NCBI GenBank assembly: GCA_964442745.1
Contig: CAYUAI010000054.1
Location: 1-28,552 of the forward strand
Length of the DNA stretch: 28,552 bases
Reading direction: 5' to 3'
DNA from: CAYUAI01 sp964442745
Lineage (GTDB): Bacteria; Pseudomonadota; Gammaproteobacteria; S012-40
Below the pieces are notes generated by a model, which saw only the letters and a list, made by a program, of their open reading frames with translations, had not been told where the DNA came from and made no database searches. Every line of letters begins with the position of its first letter. Within the stretch, counting starts at the first letter, position 1. Shown one piece after another: positions 7,449 through 16,033 of the stretch. The position numbers and the translations under genes were made by a program.

Positions 7449-8565
7449 TGCTAAAACCCTCGTTTTTCACTCGGGAATAAGAGCCGCCGGGAAGCGTCTC
7501 AATGTACCCTTGCAACTCTAATACCAACAGCATGGAGGAAATTTTCTCTACCGTCAATCCACTCCTTTCCACTAACAGATCGATTTGAGTTGGCTCGAAC
7601 CCTATGCAATTTAGAACATGATGGCATTCAGAATCAAGCGATATGCTTTCTGCGGTTGTTTGTGGAATGCTCGAATTGTTGTGTAAAGTGAATGATATCA
7701 ATTGATTAAGTTCTTCAAAAATGTCGTCAACCGATTCGACGAGTTTTGCACCTTGACGAATCAGTGCGTGACACCCTTTCGACAATGGGTTATGAATTGA
7801 GCCAGGGATGGCAAATACTTCGCGACCCTGTTCGGCAGCTATTCTTGCTGTAATGAGTGATCCACTATGCTTTGCTGCCTCAATGACCAAGGTTCCTAGT
7901 GATAAACCGCTGATTAGTCGGTTCCTTCTTGGGAAATTTTCCCGTTTAGCGGGCGTATCGGGTAAAAATTCGGAAACCAATGCACCACCGTGTTCAATGA
8001 TTTGATGGGCAAGCGGCTCATGTCTTGCTGGGTAAATACGGTTCAAGCCGGTACCTGTGACGGCAATGGTGGCATTATTTACTGACAGCGCACCTCGGTG
8101 CGCAGCGGCATCAATGCCTAACGCAAGCCCACTAGTAATTAAGAGTCCGCCGTGGCTCAAATGTTTCGCAAATTCAGTGGCGGTTCCTTTGCCACTTTGC
8201 GTCGGGTGACGACTACCGACGATGGCAATTTGAGGTAAGGATAGGATACTTTTTTCACCATAAATAAATAGTAACGGAGGTGGGGAAGCTATTTCTTTTA
8301 ATAACGATGGGTAGTCTGGATGGTGGAGTGTGATGATGTGTTTAAGTGGAGGTTGTTGCCAGTCCAGGTCTTTTTGTATGTCATTCCAGGGGGGATTTAA
8401 TAAATAATTGAGTGATTTTTGTGGTAACTTTACGACAGACTTTAAGTCTTTTCGTTGTTCAAAAATGACGCTGGGTGAACCAAAGTGGTCCAAAAGAGAA
8501 AGGAATGTTTGATTACCAATGCCTGGGGTTCGATAAAGGGCGAGCCAATAGGCAAGATCTGTCAT
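7429..8565 (-). CDS. dprA: DNA processing protein DprA (Smf)
   Basis: DprA binds incoming single-stranded DNA and loads RecA during natural transformation. The 378-aa protein has the full three-part build: an N-terminal helix-hairpin/SAM-like region (ALYRTPGIG, residues 9-17), the central Rossmann-like domain from about residue 112 with GSRHPT (117-122), the GLALGIDAAAHRGAL segment, TGTGLNRIYP and a PRRNRLISGLS motif, and a C-terminal winged-helix region (about 310-370). Nothing appears broken. It has a very strong AAGGAAG site (8571-8577) five bases before the ATG and its own sigma70-like promoter. No other competence gene except pilU is in the window, so competence itself cannot be inferred. 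Confidence 0.97.
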   Translation of the reverse strand: MTDLAYWLALYRTPGIGNQTFLSLLDHFGSPSVIFEQRKDLKSVVKLPQKSLNYLLNPPWNDIQKDLDWQQPPLKHIITLHHPDYPSLLKEIASPPPLLFIYGEKSILSLPQIAIVGSRHPTQSGKGTATEFAKHLSHGGLLITSGLALGIDAAAHRGALSVNNATIAVTGTGLNRIYPARHEPLAHQIIEHGGALVSEFLPDTPAKRENFPRRNRLISGLSLGTLVIEAAKHSGSLITARIAAEQGREVFAIPGSIHNPLSKGCHALIRQGAKLVESVDDIFEELNQLISFTLHNNSSIPQTTAESISLDSECHHVLNCIGFEPTQIDLLVERSGLTVEKISSMLLVLELQGYIETLPGGSYSRVKNEGFSNERKYT

Positions 8566-8570
8566 GATGT

Positions 8571-8577
8571 CTTCCTT
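8571..8577 (-). promoter_or_regulatory. Strong ribosome-binding site of dprA
   Basis: Reads AAGGAAG on the minus strand, five bases before the ATG at 8565, and confirms that start. Confidence 0.75.
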
Positions 8578-8607
8578 GTCTTTGAATATCTTGCCTGTCG
8601 TTTTCTT

Positions 8608-8636
8608 ATTACACTTAATTACAAAAATTTAATCAA
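8608..8636 (-). promoter_or_regulatory. Sigma70-type promoter of dprA-smg
   Basis: On the minus strand a TTGATT -35 box (8631-8636) is separated by exactly 17 bases from a TGTAAT -10 box (8608-8613). These match consensus at four and five of six positions. Predicted transcription would begin near 8601, giving a leader of about 35 bases that contains the strong ribosome-binding site. Confidence 0.6.
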
Positions 8637-8678
8637 TATTGCTAGGGATATTCCATTCTAGGAATCGTGGTTAGCGAG

Positions 8679-8699
8679 GGCGGTGTGCTATTCACCGCC
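8679..8699 (-). terminator. GC-rich hairpin after the LysM gene
   Basis: GGCGGTG (8679-8685) pairs perfectly with CACCGCC (8693-8699) around a seven-base loop. It lies about 20 bases past the LysM stop. On the minus strand it is not followed by a T-run, so it may be a weak or factor-assisted terminator or an mRNA 3'-end stabiliser. Confidence 0.4.
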
Positions 8700-8719
8700 A
8701 TTGTTTTGTGGAGGGTGAA

Positions 8720-9766
8720 TCAAGGATTAGTGACTGGGTCAAAGACTCGCATTGCCCGATTAGCTTCCATCACGAGCGCATAACTGAGTCGGTTGAAAGC
8801 CCTAAAAACCATGAGGTAGCCAGATTTTTCATCAGGTAGTTTCACTGTTTTACTGCGATTTTCACCAATGATATCACGTACCATTTTACCTGTTTGATAA
8901 ACCGCAAGTATATGACCTCTTTCCATGCCGTGTTCGGTGCCTAAATTGACAGCGACGACTTGGTATTGGCCAATGCGCGATACACCATCGATAACGGATA
9001 TAATTTGTCCGTTCACTGGGTTGCTCGGTGGGTGAGGGGTGAAATTAAAACCGAGCGGTTTGTTGGAGGTTGGGATGAGTCGATCGCCAATCAGGATTTC
9101 GCGGCTTGATTGTGCAACATATAAGGTGGTTGGGTCGCCATATTTTTTGACGATACTTTCACCAATATATACCGCTTCGTAACCTAATATATCCTTTTTG
9201 TTATTTGGGTTTAGGTACGCTTTTCCTGGACGCACAATGGTAAATTGGTTGTGGCTGTTGGGTATAATACCGCGTGCGTAGATTTTATCATTTTGTCCGG
9301 CGATTAAGTGTTCGTCTAGACTAGCTACAATGTAAGGCGCGGTTTTTAAAATTTTCTCTGAAACGACAGAGGGGCGTGATAAAAACTGTTGGATGGCGTC
9401 TAATGGGATGCTCGGAATGGCTTGGGCAATGCTTGTCTGCCTGATTTGCGGGGATAATTTGACCACTCGGCGACCGGCTTGTCCACCACGCCGGAGTTCA
9501 AGCTGCGGCCTACCGTTTTTGTAGGTTAATACCACGATATCACCCGGATAAATAAGATGCGGATTGGCAATCTGCGGATTGACGTGCCATATATCTGGCC
9601 AACGCCAAGGGTCACGCAGGAATCGTGACGCAATATCCCACAACGTATCACCCTTTACGATGACGTATTGGGTGGGGTGCTGTTTTTTGAGTACAATCGT
9701 ATCCGCGAGTGCGTAGACGCTGGTTAGTAGCAGGCAAAAAAAGAAAAAAACTCTTTTGATATACAT
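8720..9766 (-). CDS. Secreted LysM peptidoglycan-binding protein
   Basis: A 348-aa protein with a Sec signal at residues 1-21 (phenylalanine-rich core ending in YALA) and one LysM domain at about 33-81, recognisable from YVIVKGDTLWDIASRFL, the RWPDIWHVNPQI segment and the closing YPGDIVVL. LysM binds the glycan strands of peptidoglycan, so the protein should sit in the periplasm. The remaining 260 residues have no catalytic motif that I recognise. A LysM gene beside dprA and opposite def is a recurrent neighbourhood in gammaproteobacteria. An AAGG site (9774-9777) lies seven bases before the ATG. Confidence 0.93.
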   Translation of the reverse strand: MYIKRVFFFFCLLLTSVYALADTIVLKKQHPTQYVIVKGDTLWDIASRFLRDPWRWPDIWHVNPQIANPHLIYPGDIVVLTYKNGRPQLELRRGGQAGRRVVKLSPQIRQTSIAQAIPSIPLDAIQQFLSRPSVVSEKILKTAPYIVASLDEHLIAGQNDKIYARGIIPNSHNQFTIVRPGKAYLNPNNKKDILGYEAVYIGESIVKKYGDPTTLYVAQSSREILIGDRLIPTSNKPLGFNFTPHPPSNPVNGQIISVIDGVSRIGQYQVVAVNLGTEHGMERGHILAVYQTGKMVRDIIGENRSKTVKLPDEKSGYLMVFRAFNRLSYALVMEANRAMRVFDPVTNP

Positions 9767-10232
9767 GGTTATACCTTGATTATTATATGGCTAGCGTAAA
9801 CTACAAAAATGAGCGGCCATAGCTCACTGTTTCATTTTGTGTGGAGGCCGCCGCCTTTGACGGCTCATTGATACACTTATCCATAAATGGTCTCGTCTCA
9901 TTTTTATCTTTGCAGTCTCAAGCGGTAAACGCTGAGGCTATTATGCTGACTTAGCTCTGCGGTCTGGCTAATGTGATAAATTTGTATGATTTTAAAAATT
10001 CACGTATTTTTCTTTTCATGATGTTCTCTTTCGGACAAATTAACTTCAGGCTTTAAAAATTAAATTTTCCCCGAGTTTATATAATGAGCTGGTTGCCATG
10101 TTTGCACACCTAGTGTCGGTAAGTCAGTAGGTTATCGCTCATAGAGAGTGGTTTTTCTGTGTCAACTGCTCTACATCTCGGCCGTGTGGTAAAATTGTGA
10201 GGATAGGCATTTGTATACATAACGGATAAAAC
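9767..10232. other. Divergent intergenic region between the LysM gene and def
   Basis: No gene is supportable here. The region must contain the promoters of both flanking genes. TATAAT sequences occur at 9782-9787 (minus) and 10080-10085 (plus), both without a good -35 box. A stem-loop at 9914-9939 has about ten pairs with one bulge and one wobble around a GTAAA loop. The def side ends with an extended -10 element (10187-10195). Confidence 0.5.
10187..10195 (+). promoter_or_regulatory. Extended -10 promoter candidate for def
   Basis: TGGTAAAAT matches the TGn-TATAAT extended -10 form with one mismatch and lies 37 bases before the def ATG. No good -35 box is seen, which is typical of extended -10 promoters. 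It would start the def-fmt-rsmB run. Confidence 0.4.
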
Positions 10233-10736
10233 ATGGCGATCCTTAAGATATTGCATTACCCTGATCCTCGATTAAAAAAAATGGCTCAAGAAGTCGGTGT
10301 GGTGGATGCGCCGGTACAGCAGCTTGTCGACGATATGCTAGAAACGATGTATGATGCACCAGGTATTGGTTTGGCTGCAACGCAAGTTGATGTATCAATA
10401 AGAGTTATTGTGATGGATATTACTGAGGACAAAAGTGAGCCTCGGGTGTTTATTAATCCACAAATATTGCAGCATGATGGCGAGGTAAAAACCGAAGAAG
10501 GTTGTTTGTCGGTGCCGGGTATTTACGAAATGGTGGTTCGGCATGAGGCTATACGGGTGGGTGCCTTAGATCGTAATGGGGAGTCTTTCGAAATGGCGGC
10601 TGATCAACTCCTTGCGGTTTGCATTCAACATGAACTTGATCACTTGGATGGCAGGCTTTTTGTCGAGCATTTATCGGCCATGAAGCAGCAGCGAATCAAA
10701 AAGAAAATCATAAAAATGCGTCGCAAAACATTTTAA
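10233..10736 (+). CDS. def: Peptide deformylase
   Basis: Removes the formyl group from the initiator methionine of nascent proteins, using a metal ion (usually iron). All three signature motifs are intact in 167 residues: GIGLAATQ (44-51), EGCLSVPG (89-96) with metal ligand C91, and QHELDHLDG (132-140) with metal ligands H133 and H137 and catalytic E134. The length is standard. The ribosome-binding site is weak. It precedes fmt by 202 bases; Fmt adds the formyl group that Def removes, so the pairing is functional as well as positional. Confidence 0.98.
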   Translation: MAILKILHYPDPRLKKMAQEVGVVDAPVQQLVDDMLETMYDAPGIGLAATQVDVSIRVIVMDITEDKSEPRVFINPQILQHDGEVKTEEGCLSVPGIYEMVVRHEAIRVGALDRNGESFEMAADQLLAVCIQHELDHLDGRLFVEHLSAMKQQRIKKKIIKMRRKTF

Positions 10737-10879
10737 CCCGAGATTGGCTAGCCTGGCGTTTGAGCATCGCGAAGAAAATTGATTTCGCAGAGGCCTTCTC
10801 TTCTAGAGAGCCCTGGTCTCAAGTGAGATTATTAATAATAGGTTGCCCAAGATGGGTTTAATTTATCCTCAGCACGAGT

Positions 10880-10933
10880 ATGAAGGAGGATTTTGCGACG
10901 GAAGAGCGGTTTAATTTTTACGCAAAAAAATAA
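10880..10933 (+). CDS. Possible 17-codon leader ORF before fmt
   Basis: ATG at 10880 opens a 17-codon frame ending with TAA at 10931-10933, five bases before the fmt ATG. Its second to fourth codons contain AAGGAGGA, a perfect Shine-Dalgarno sequence that is too far from fmt (over 50 bases) to serve it directly. fmt itself has no visible ribosome-binding site, so a coupled leader is possible. The tiny frame has only a weak site of its own and could be chance. Confidence 0.2.
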   Translation: MKEDFATEERFNFYAKK

Positions 10934-10938
10934 CACTC

Positions 10939-11898
10939 ATGTCGAATTCATTGAAGGTCATTTTTGCCGGTACGCCGGATTTTGCAGCAGTGACATTGTC
11001 ATCATTGCTGTCTACAAATCATCATGTGATTGCCGTTTATACGCAACCTGATCGACCTGCCGGGCGAGGCAGAAAAATCACTTGCAGTGCGGTAAAAGAA
11101 GTCGCAGTGAAGGCAGGGCTGGATGTTTATCAGCCTATTTCACTCAAAGAAGACGCTGAGCAAGAGAGACTCAAAGCGCTGCAGGCTGATGTCATGTTGG
11201 TGGTGGCTTATGGGTTGATTTTACCTAAACTAGTATTAGATATACCTAAATTTGGTTGCCTTAACATTCATGGGTCGTTATTACCGCGTTGGCGAGGCGC
11301 GGCGCCGATTCAACGGGCCATTTTTGCCGGTGATCAAGAAACAGGTATCACCATTATGCAGATGGACGCGGGTTTGGATACCGGGGATATGTTGTTAAAA
11401 ATGTCTTGCTCGGTTCAGGAGAAGGATACTTCACAAAGCCTTCATGATAGACTAGCCAGTTTAGGGGCCAAGCTTGCATTGCAAGCACTGGATCATTTGA
11501 GTGCAGGCCGGCTTAATCCCGTACCGCAGGATGATAATCTGGCGTGTTATGCGCCAAAGCTTAAAAAATCAGAAGCAAATATCGATTGGACAGCGGATGC
11601 GGTGTCAATCCACCGAAAAATTCACGCCTTTAATCCTTGGCCCGTTGCGCAGACCTATTGGCATGGTAAAGTGCTGCGTATTTGGGAGTCAGAGGTGGTT
11701 GCTCATAAAACAACTCATAAGGATTTGCCAGGGACGGTAATACATGCCACTAAAAAAGGATGTGATGTTGTGGCCGGGCAAGGGGTTTTGCGTTTGCTAA
11801 AATTACAATTGGCGGGTGGTAAACCCATGGCGGCCGAAGCGTTCTTGAATGCGCATTGTTTAACTGGAGTCATCTTAGGCGGCGGAACAGTCGAATAA
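10939..11898 (+). CDS. fmt: Methionyl-tRNA formyltransferase
   Basis: Transfers a formyl group from 10-formyl-tetrahydrofolate to Met-tRNA of the initiator type. The 319-aa protein has the N-terminal formyltransferase domain with catalytic N109 and H111 in the LNIHGSLLPRWRGAAP motif, and the downstream MQMDAGLDTGDML segment with the third catalytic residue (Asp). The basic C-terminal tRNA-binding domain (about residues 205-315) is present. There is no clear Shine-Dalgarno before the ATG, only an A-rich tract. rsmB follows after 73 bases. Confidence 0.98.
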   Translation: MSNSLKVIFAGTPDFAAVTLSSLLSTNHHVIAVYTQPDRPAGRGRKITCSAVKEVAVKAGLDVYQPISLKEDAEQERLKALQADVMLVVAYGLILPKLVLDIPKFGCLNIHGSLLPRWRGAAPIQRAIFAGDQETGITIMQMDAGLDTGDMLLKMSCSVQEKDTSQSLHDRLASLGAKLALQALDHLSAGRLNPVPQDDNLACYAPKLKKSEANIDWTADAVSIHRKIHAFNPWPVAQTYWHGKVLRIWESEVVAHKTTHKDLPGTVIHATKKGCDVVAGQGVLRLLKLQLAGGKPMAAEAFLNAHCLTGVILGGGTVE

Positions 11899-11971
11899 CG
11901 ATGCGACATGATTTTTTATTGGCGATGGCATCAGGTAGCTCGCTTATTTAACGACCAGATATTGTAAATCC

Positions 11972-13267
11972 ATGAATCCCCGTTTAGTTGCTGTTAATGT
12001 GCTCACTCAAGTGATTGTGCGTAAAAAATCACTGTCAAATATTTTACCGACGGCGACGCAACAGATCACTGATGCGCGGGATGTGGCGTTGGCACGTGAA
12101 TTAATTCATGGCGTATTGAGGTGGTATTACGTGTTAGATTTTTTGCTAAGCCAACTTCTCCAAAAACCTTTAAAAGAGAAAGACTCAAATATTAAGCATT
12201 TGATTTTTATTGGTTTATATCAAATCAAATATTTGCGGGTTCCTGAGTATGCGGCTGTTAGTGAAACCGTCGTCGTATGTCGTCAATTAAAAAAAAAATG
12301 GGCATTGTCGTTAGTTAACGGTGTGCTGCGTAGTTACCTTCGTCGATCCTCAGATCTTGTACTTTTGCTAAACTCAAATATAACGGCACAATACAGTCAT
12401 GCGCCCTGGTTAATAAAATGTTTACAGCGTGATTGGCCCGATGCCTTTGATGCCATTTTAAACGCGAATAATTGTCGACCACCGATGATGATCCGGGTCA
12501 ATTTGCGCCGCATTACGCGAGATGATTATTTAGTACGACTCCAGCAAGCAGGGATTAATGCGACGCCGGTTGCCTTAGTTGCTTCCGCCATAAAACTTGA
12601 GGCACCGATGCCTGCCACTGAATTGCCAGAATTTCAGCAAGGTTGGGTGTCAGTACAAGATGCGGCGGCTCAGTTGGCTGCGAATTTATTAATGTTAGCC
12701 CCTGGCCAGCGAGTGCTCGATGCGTGTGCGGCGCCGGGTGGCAAAACCACCCATATTTTGGAAACTGAGCCAGCGTTGCAAAAACTGGTTGCCCTCGATC
12801 ACGATAAGGAGCGTTTGCAAAAGGTTGAAGAAAACCTAAATCGCTTAACGTTAACCGCTGAACTTTGTCATGCAGATGTGATACAGGTGGCTCAGTGGAG
12901 TGATGGGCAAACTTTTGATCGTATTTTGTTGGATGTACCATGTTCTGCAACCGGAGTGATTCGGCGCCATCCCGATATTAAGCTGTTGCGTGTTAGCCAA
13001 GATATTCAGCCGCTGGTGGACAATCAACGGGCTATTTTAGCGACCCTATGGCCTTTGCTTAAGCGAGGCGGTATTCTACTTTATGTGACCTGTTCGGTAT
13101 TAAAATGCGAAAATGAACAACAAATCATTGATTTTTTGCAAGAGCACCAAGATGCGAAAGAACTACCTATCGTGAGTGAATGGGGACGACAGAGGGGTGG
13201 CCGGCAAATATTTCCCGGCGAGAATGACATGGATGGCTTTTATTATGCGCGTTTGCAAAAAATATAA
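11972..13267 (+). CDS. rsmB: 16S rRNA (cytosine-967-C5)-methyltransferase RsmB
   Basis: Methylates C967 of 16S rRNA. The 431-aa protein starts with a NusB-like RNA-binding domain (about 1-130) and continues with a Rossmann methyltransferase domain: SAM motif LDACAAPGGK (249-258), the catalytic-pair cysteines C324 (DVPCSATGV) and C374 (YVTCS), as in RNA m5C methyltransferases. The gene follows fmt, as in many gammaproteobacteria. Codons around L106-K109 contain an uninterrupted run of ten A (12289-12298). The end of the gene overlaps the start of the DUF4390 gene. Confidence 0.97.
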   Translation: MNPRLVAVNVLTQVIVRKKSLSNILPTATQQITDARDVALARELIHGVLRWYYVLDFLLSQLLQKPLKEKDSNIKHLIFIGLYQIKYLRVPEYAAVSETVVVCRQLKKKWALSLVNGVLRSYLRRSSDLVLLLNSNITAQYSHAPWLIKCLQRDWPDAFDAILNANNCRPPMMIRVNLRRITRDDYLVRLQQAGINATPVALVASAIKLEAPMPATELPEFQQGWVSVQDAAAQLAANLLMLAPGQRVLDACAAPGGKTTHILETEPALQKLVALDHDKERLQKVEENLNRLTLTAELCHADVIQVAQWSDGQTFDRILLDVPCSATGVIRRHPDIKLLRVSQDIQPLVDNQRAILATLWPLLKRGGILLYVTCSVLKCENEQQIIDFLQEHQDAKELPIVSEWGRQRGGRQIFPGENDMDGFYYARLQKI

Positions 13268-13838
13268 ATTTATCTTAGCAAAGCGTAGCGCATTATTTTT
13301 TTTGAGTGTTGTTTTCCTGTGTTTATCCGCTTTACATCAGGTTTTTGCTGCCGGTATTTTTGTTCGGTCAGCTGACACCGCTTTATCAGGGAAAATTTAT
13401 CGACTGAATGCTGATATCGATTACCGGCTAACCGACGAGGTAGTGGATGCGCTGCATAATGGGGTGCCATTAGTGATCACCATTGAGATGCATGTGCTTA
13501 GAGATCGAGAATATATTTGGGATGTGCTGGTGGCCACATTGAAACAAAAATATCAACTATCTTACCATGCGCTCACCAAACGTTATTTACTCAAAAGCCT
13601 GAATACCAATGTTGTTCATAACTTTTCTAGCTTAGTGGATGCATTGTATAGCATGGGCCGCTTACGAAATTTTCCTTTATTGGATAAAAAACTGCTGGAT
13701 GAAGGTGAGACATATACTGCGCGTATACGTTCGCTGTTAGATGTTGATCAGCTTCCTACTCCGTTGCGGCTGTTAGCTTTTTTTTCACCTGATTGGCGCT
13801 TAGATAGCGAATGGTATTTATGGCCGCTTCAAGACTAG
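13245..13838 (+). CDS. DUF4390 family exported protein
   Basis: A protein of about 197 residues recognised as DUF4390 from its composition, length and invariable position between rsmB and ntrY. The start at 13245 gives a good Sec signal: a basic stretch, a hydrophobic core, and possible cleavage after VFA. Three other ATG codons in frame (13176, 13224, 13233) would give longer versions, and no ribosome-binding site decides among them. The mature part contains YRLNADIDYRL and an IEMHVLRDREYIWD stretch; no enzymatic motif is visible and the family function is unknown. It overlaps both rsmB (23 bases) and the kinase gene (28 bases), indicating tight translational coupling with the NtrY/NtrX pair. 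Confidence 0.85.
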   Translation: MRVCKKYKFILAKRSALFFLSVVFLCLSALHQVFAAGIFVRSADTALSGKIYRLNADIDYRLTDEVVDALHNGVPLVITIEMHVLRDREYIWDVLVATLKQKYQLSYHALTKRYLLKSLNTNVVHNFSSLVDALYSMGRLRNFPLLDKKLLDEGETYTARIRSLLDVDQLPTPLRLLAFFSPDWRLDSEWYLWPLQD

Positions 13839-16033
13839 TTCGTTACCGAATTAATGCCTTACCCTTGTTAGCTTTTCTGGTTATATTAGTGGCATCGGCG
13901 TATTTTCTTATTCGGGCGGCACAAGATTCGGCGTTTTTTAGCGAATGGTATTCCGTTGTTTTAGTGCTTAATGCGTTGTGCATCATTGCGTTATTTATTT
14001 TAATCTTTATTAGTTTATTCCGATTAGTAAAACAGTACCGTTTTCGAGAAATGGGGTCTCGGCTGACTTCCCGCTTAGTGGTGATGTTCATTTTGTTGGC
14101 GATTGTGCCAACTTCATTTATTTATTATTTTTCGCTGCGTTTTCTAGATAAGGGGATTGACTCTTGGTTTGATCGCCATATTGAGGCGGCGTTATCCGAT
14201 GCATTAGATCTGAGTCGTACCGCGTTAGACGATCGTATGCGAGAAGTGTTGAGGCAGACCGACAACATTGCAATGGATCTGTCTAAGTCAAATAAAAAAT
14301 TAAATGGCCAGGCATTAGTCGGTCTCGACCCAAAAAGTAGAATATTGGAGTTAACTTTATTTTCAATGACAGGGCACATTATTGCGGCAAATAGCGTGGA
14401 CCCAACGAGAATTGTACCGAGCCGTCCTAATGAAAGTGTATTTCTTCAATTGCGGCAAGGTCGTAACTATGTTGGATTAGAGCCGATTTCTGAATCCGGG
14501 CTTTTTATTCGAGCAGTGGTCAATGTGCCTCGTCTTGGTCGCTCGGGTGATGCCTATATTTTACAAAGTTTGCTTCCAGTGGATGAGCGCATCGGGGTGC
14601 TTGCTCAACGAGTAGAGGACGCGTTCTCTCGATACAAAGGTATGATTTATCTGCGTCGCCCATTAAAAAGCAGTTTTGTACTAACACTTTCTTTGGCGCT
14701 GTTGCAAAGTTTATTGACCGCTGTATGGTTAGCCTTTTATTTTGCCAGAAAAATTGTTGAGCCCATACGAATACTTGCCATGGGTATGCATTATGTCGCA
14801 GCGGGTAATTATGAACAGCAATTACCTCCGCAAAATAACGATGAACTGGGTAGCTTAATTGAATCATTTAACGACATGACACGACGTGTATCAATCGCAC
14901 GTGATGAAGCGAAAATTAATCAGAAAAATGTTGAGCAGCAAAAAATATATATCGAGACCGTGTTGACACATTTATCATCAGGTGTGATGACTTTTGATAA
15001 TAAACGGCGTTTACGAACGGTCAATGAGGCGGTCAACAAAATTTTGCAATCTGATGTTAATAAGTATGTTGGGTTTTCTCTCAAGCGGTGGGCATCTAGA
15101 GAGAAAGAATTACAGCCATTGTTAGATGTTCTCTTTCAAAAAATAGAGTCCAAGGATGTTGCATGGCATGGTGAAGTGATGTTGTATCCTTGCGGTGTTA
15201 AACAAGTTTTGATATGTCGCGGTTCGCAATTACCGCCAGTGAGTGGTTCGTTGGGCGGTTATGTTTTAGTATTTGATGATATTACCAGCTTTGTACAAGC
15301 ACAGAAAAACGCCGCTTGGGGCGAGGTTGCTCGGCGATTAGCGCATGAGATCAAGAATCCATTAACACCGATTCAATTATCGGCCGAGCGTTTGCGCGAT
15401 AAATATTTGGGGTCGCAGCCGGATCGAGATACCGTACTGCTGGATAAAGCAACACGAACGATTGTGAATCAGGTTGAGTCGATGAAAGATATGGTTCGAG
15501 CTTTTTCCGATTATGCTCAGGCACTGCCTTTACAGTTGCAGACATTGGATCTGAACCATTTAATAATAGAAATATTGGATTTGTATCATAATAACGATGG
15601 GGTTTCTGTGGTATCGAAATTGGCTCAGAACTTGCCGACAATCAAAGGCGATGAAGGTCGACTTCGGCAATTACTGCACAATTTATTAAAGAATGCATTT
15701 GTGGCGGTGAGAGAAAAAGGTAGTCGGGTGACCATAGCGACTTGCGTTGTGGTTAAACACAGCATGCAGTACGTTGAGCTTGTGGTGCAAGATGATGGTC
15801 CAGGCCTACCGAAAGAGCATGTCGAACAAATTTTTGAGCCTTATTTTACGACGAAAACCAAAGGGACAGGATTGGGCTTGGCGATTGTTAAAAAAATCGT
15901 TGAAGAGCATAATGGCCAAATAATGGCAGAGAATGCACCATTGGGTGGAGCACGTTTTGTCATTTTTTTACCGATAGATGAATTGCTGCTAGCGGCATTC
16001 ACTAACCACGATGAAATTAACCATGATAGATAA
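13811..16033 (+). CDS. ntrY: NtrY-type membrane sensor histidine kinase
   Basis: A 740-aa kinase. Transmembrane segments lie at about 17-35, 47-70, 88-108 and 287-310, leaving a periplasmic sensor loop of about 180 residues. Then come HAMP (311-363), PAS (about 377-490), the dimerisation domain with phospho-acceptor H512 in RRLAHEIKNPLTP, and an ATPase domain with the N box (HNLLKNA, 623-629), G1 (DDGPG, 661), F box (FEPYFTTK) and G2 (GTGLGL, 685). This architecture is that of NtrY rather than the soluble NtrB. All catalytic boxes are intact. An alternative start is ATG at 13820. The gene overlaps its neighbours on both sides. Confidence 0.93.
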   Translation: MVFMAASRLVRYRINALPLLAFLVILVASAYFLIRAAQDSAFFSEWYSVVLVLNALCIIALFILIFISLFRLVKQYRFREMGSRLTSRLVVMFILLAIVPTSFIYYFSLRFLDKGIDSWFDRHIEAALSDALDLSRTALDDRMREVLRQTDNIAMDLSKSNKKLNGQALVGLDPKSRILELTLFSMTGHIIAANSVDPTRIVPSRPNESVFLQLRQGRNYVGLEPISESGLFIRAVVNVPRLGRSGDAYILQSLLPVDERIGVLAQRVEDAFSRYKGMIYLRRPLKSSFVLTLSLALLQSLLTAVWLAFYFARKIVEPIRILAMGMHYVAAGNYEQQLPPQNNDELGSLIESFNDMTRRVSIARDEAKINQKNVEQQKIYIETVLTHLSSGVMTFDNKRRLRTVNEAVNKILQSDVNKYVGFSLKRWASREKELQPLLDVLFQKIESKDVAWHGEVMLYPCGVKQVLICRGSQLPPVSGSLGGYVLVFDDITSFVQAQKNAAWGEVARRLAHEIKNPLTPIQLSAERLRDKYLGSQPDRDTVLLDKATRTIVNQVESMKDMVRAFSDYAQALPLQLQTLDLNHLIIEILDLYHNNDGVSVVSKLAQNLPTIKGDEGRLRQLLHNLLKNAFVAVREKGSRVTIATCVVVKHSMQYVELVVQDDGPGLPKEHVEQIFEPYFTTKTKGTGLGLAIVKKIVEEHNGQIMAENAPLGGARFVIFLPIDELLLAAFTNHDEINHDR

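Noticed and set aside
9782..9787. TATAAT on the minus strand as a LysM gene promoter
   Set aside because: No good -35 box, and the predicted transcript start would fall inside the ribosome-binding site at 9774-9777, leaving about nine leader bases.
10790..10836. Short hairpins (CTCT-tct-AGAG and TCTCA-ag-TGAGA) after def
   Set aside because: The stems are four to five pairs and lack a following T-run, so a terminator between def and fmt is not supported.
12555..12950. 131-codon frame antisense to rsmB
   Set aside because: Shadow of the rsmB methyltransferase domain; no signal of independent coding.
14520..14867. 115-codon frame antisense to ntrY
   Set aside because: Lies fully within the intact kinase gene and resembles no family.
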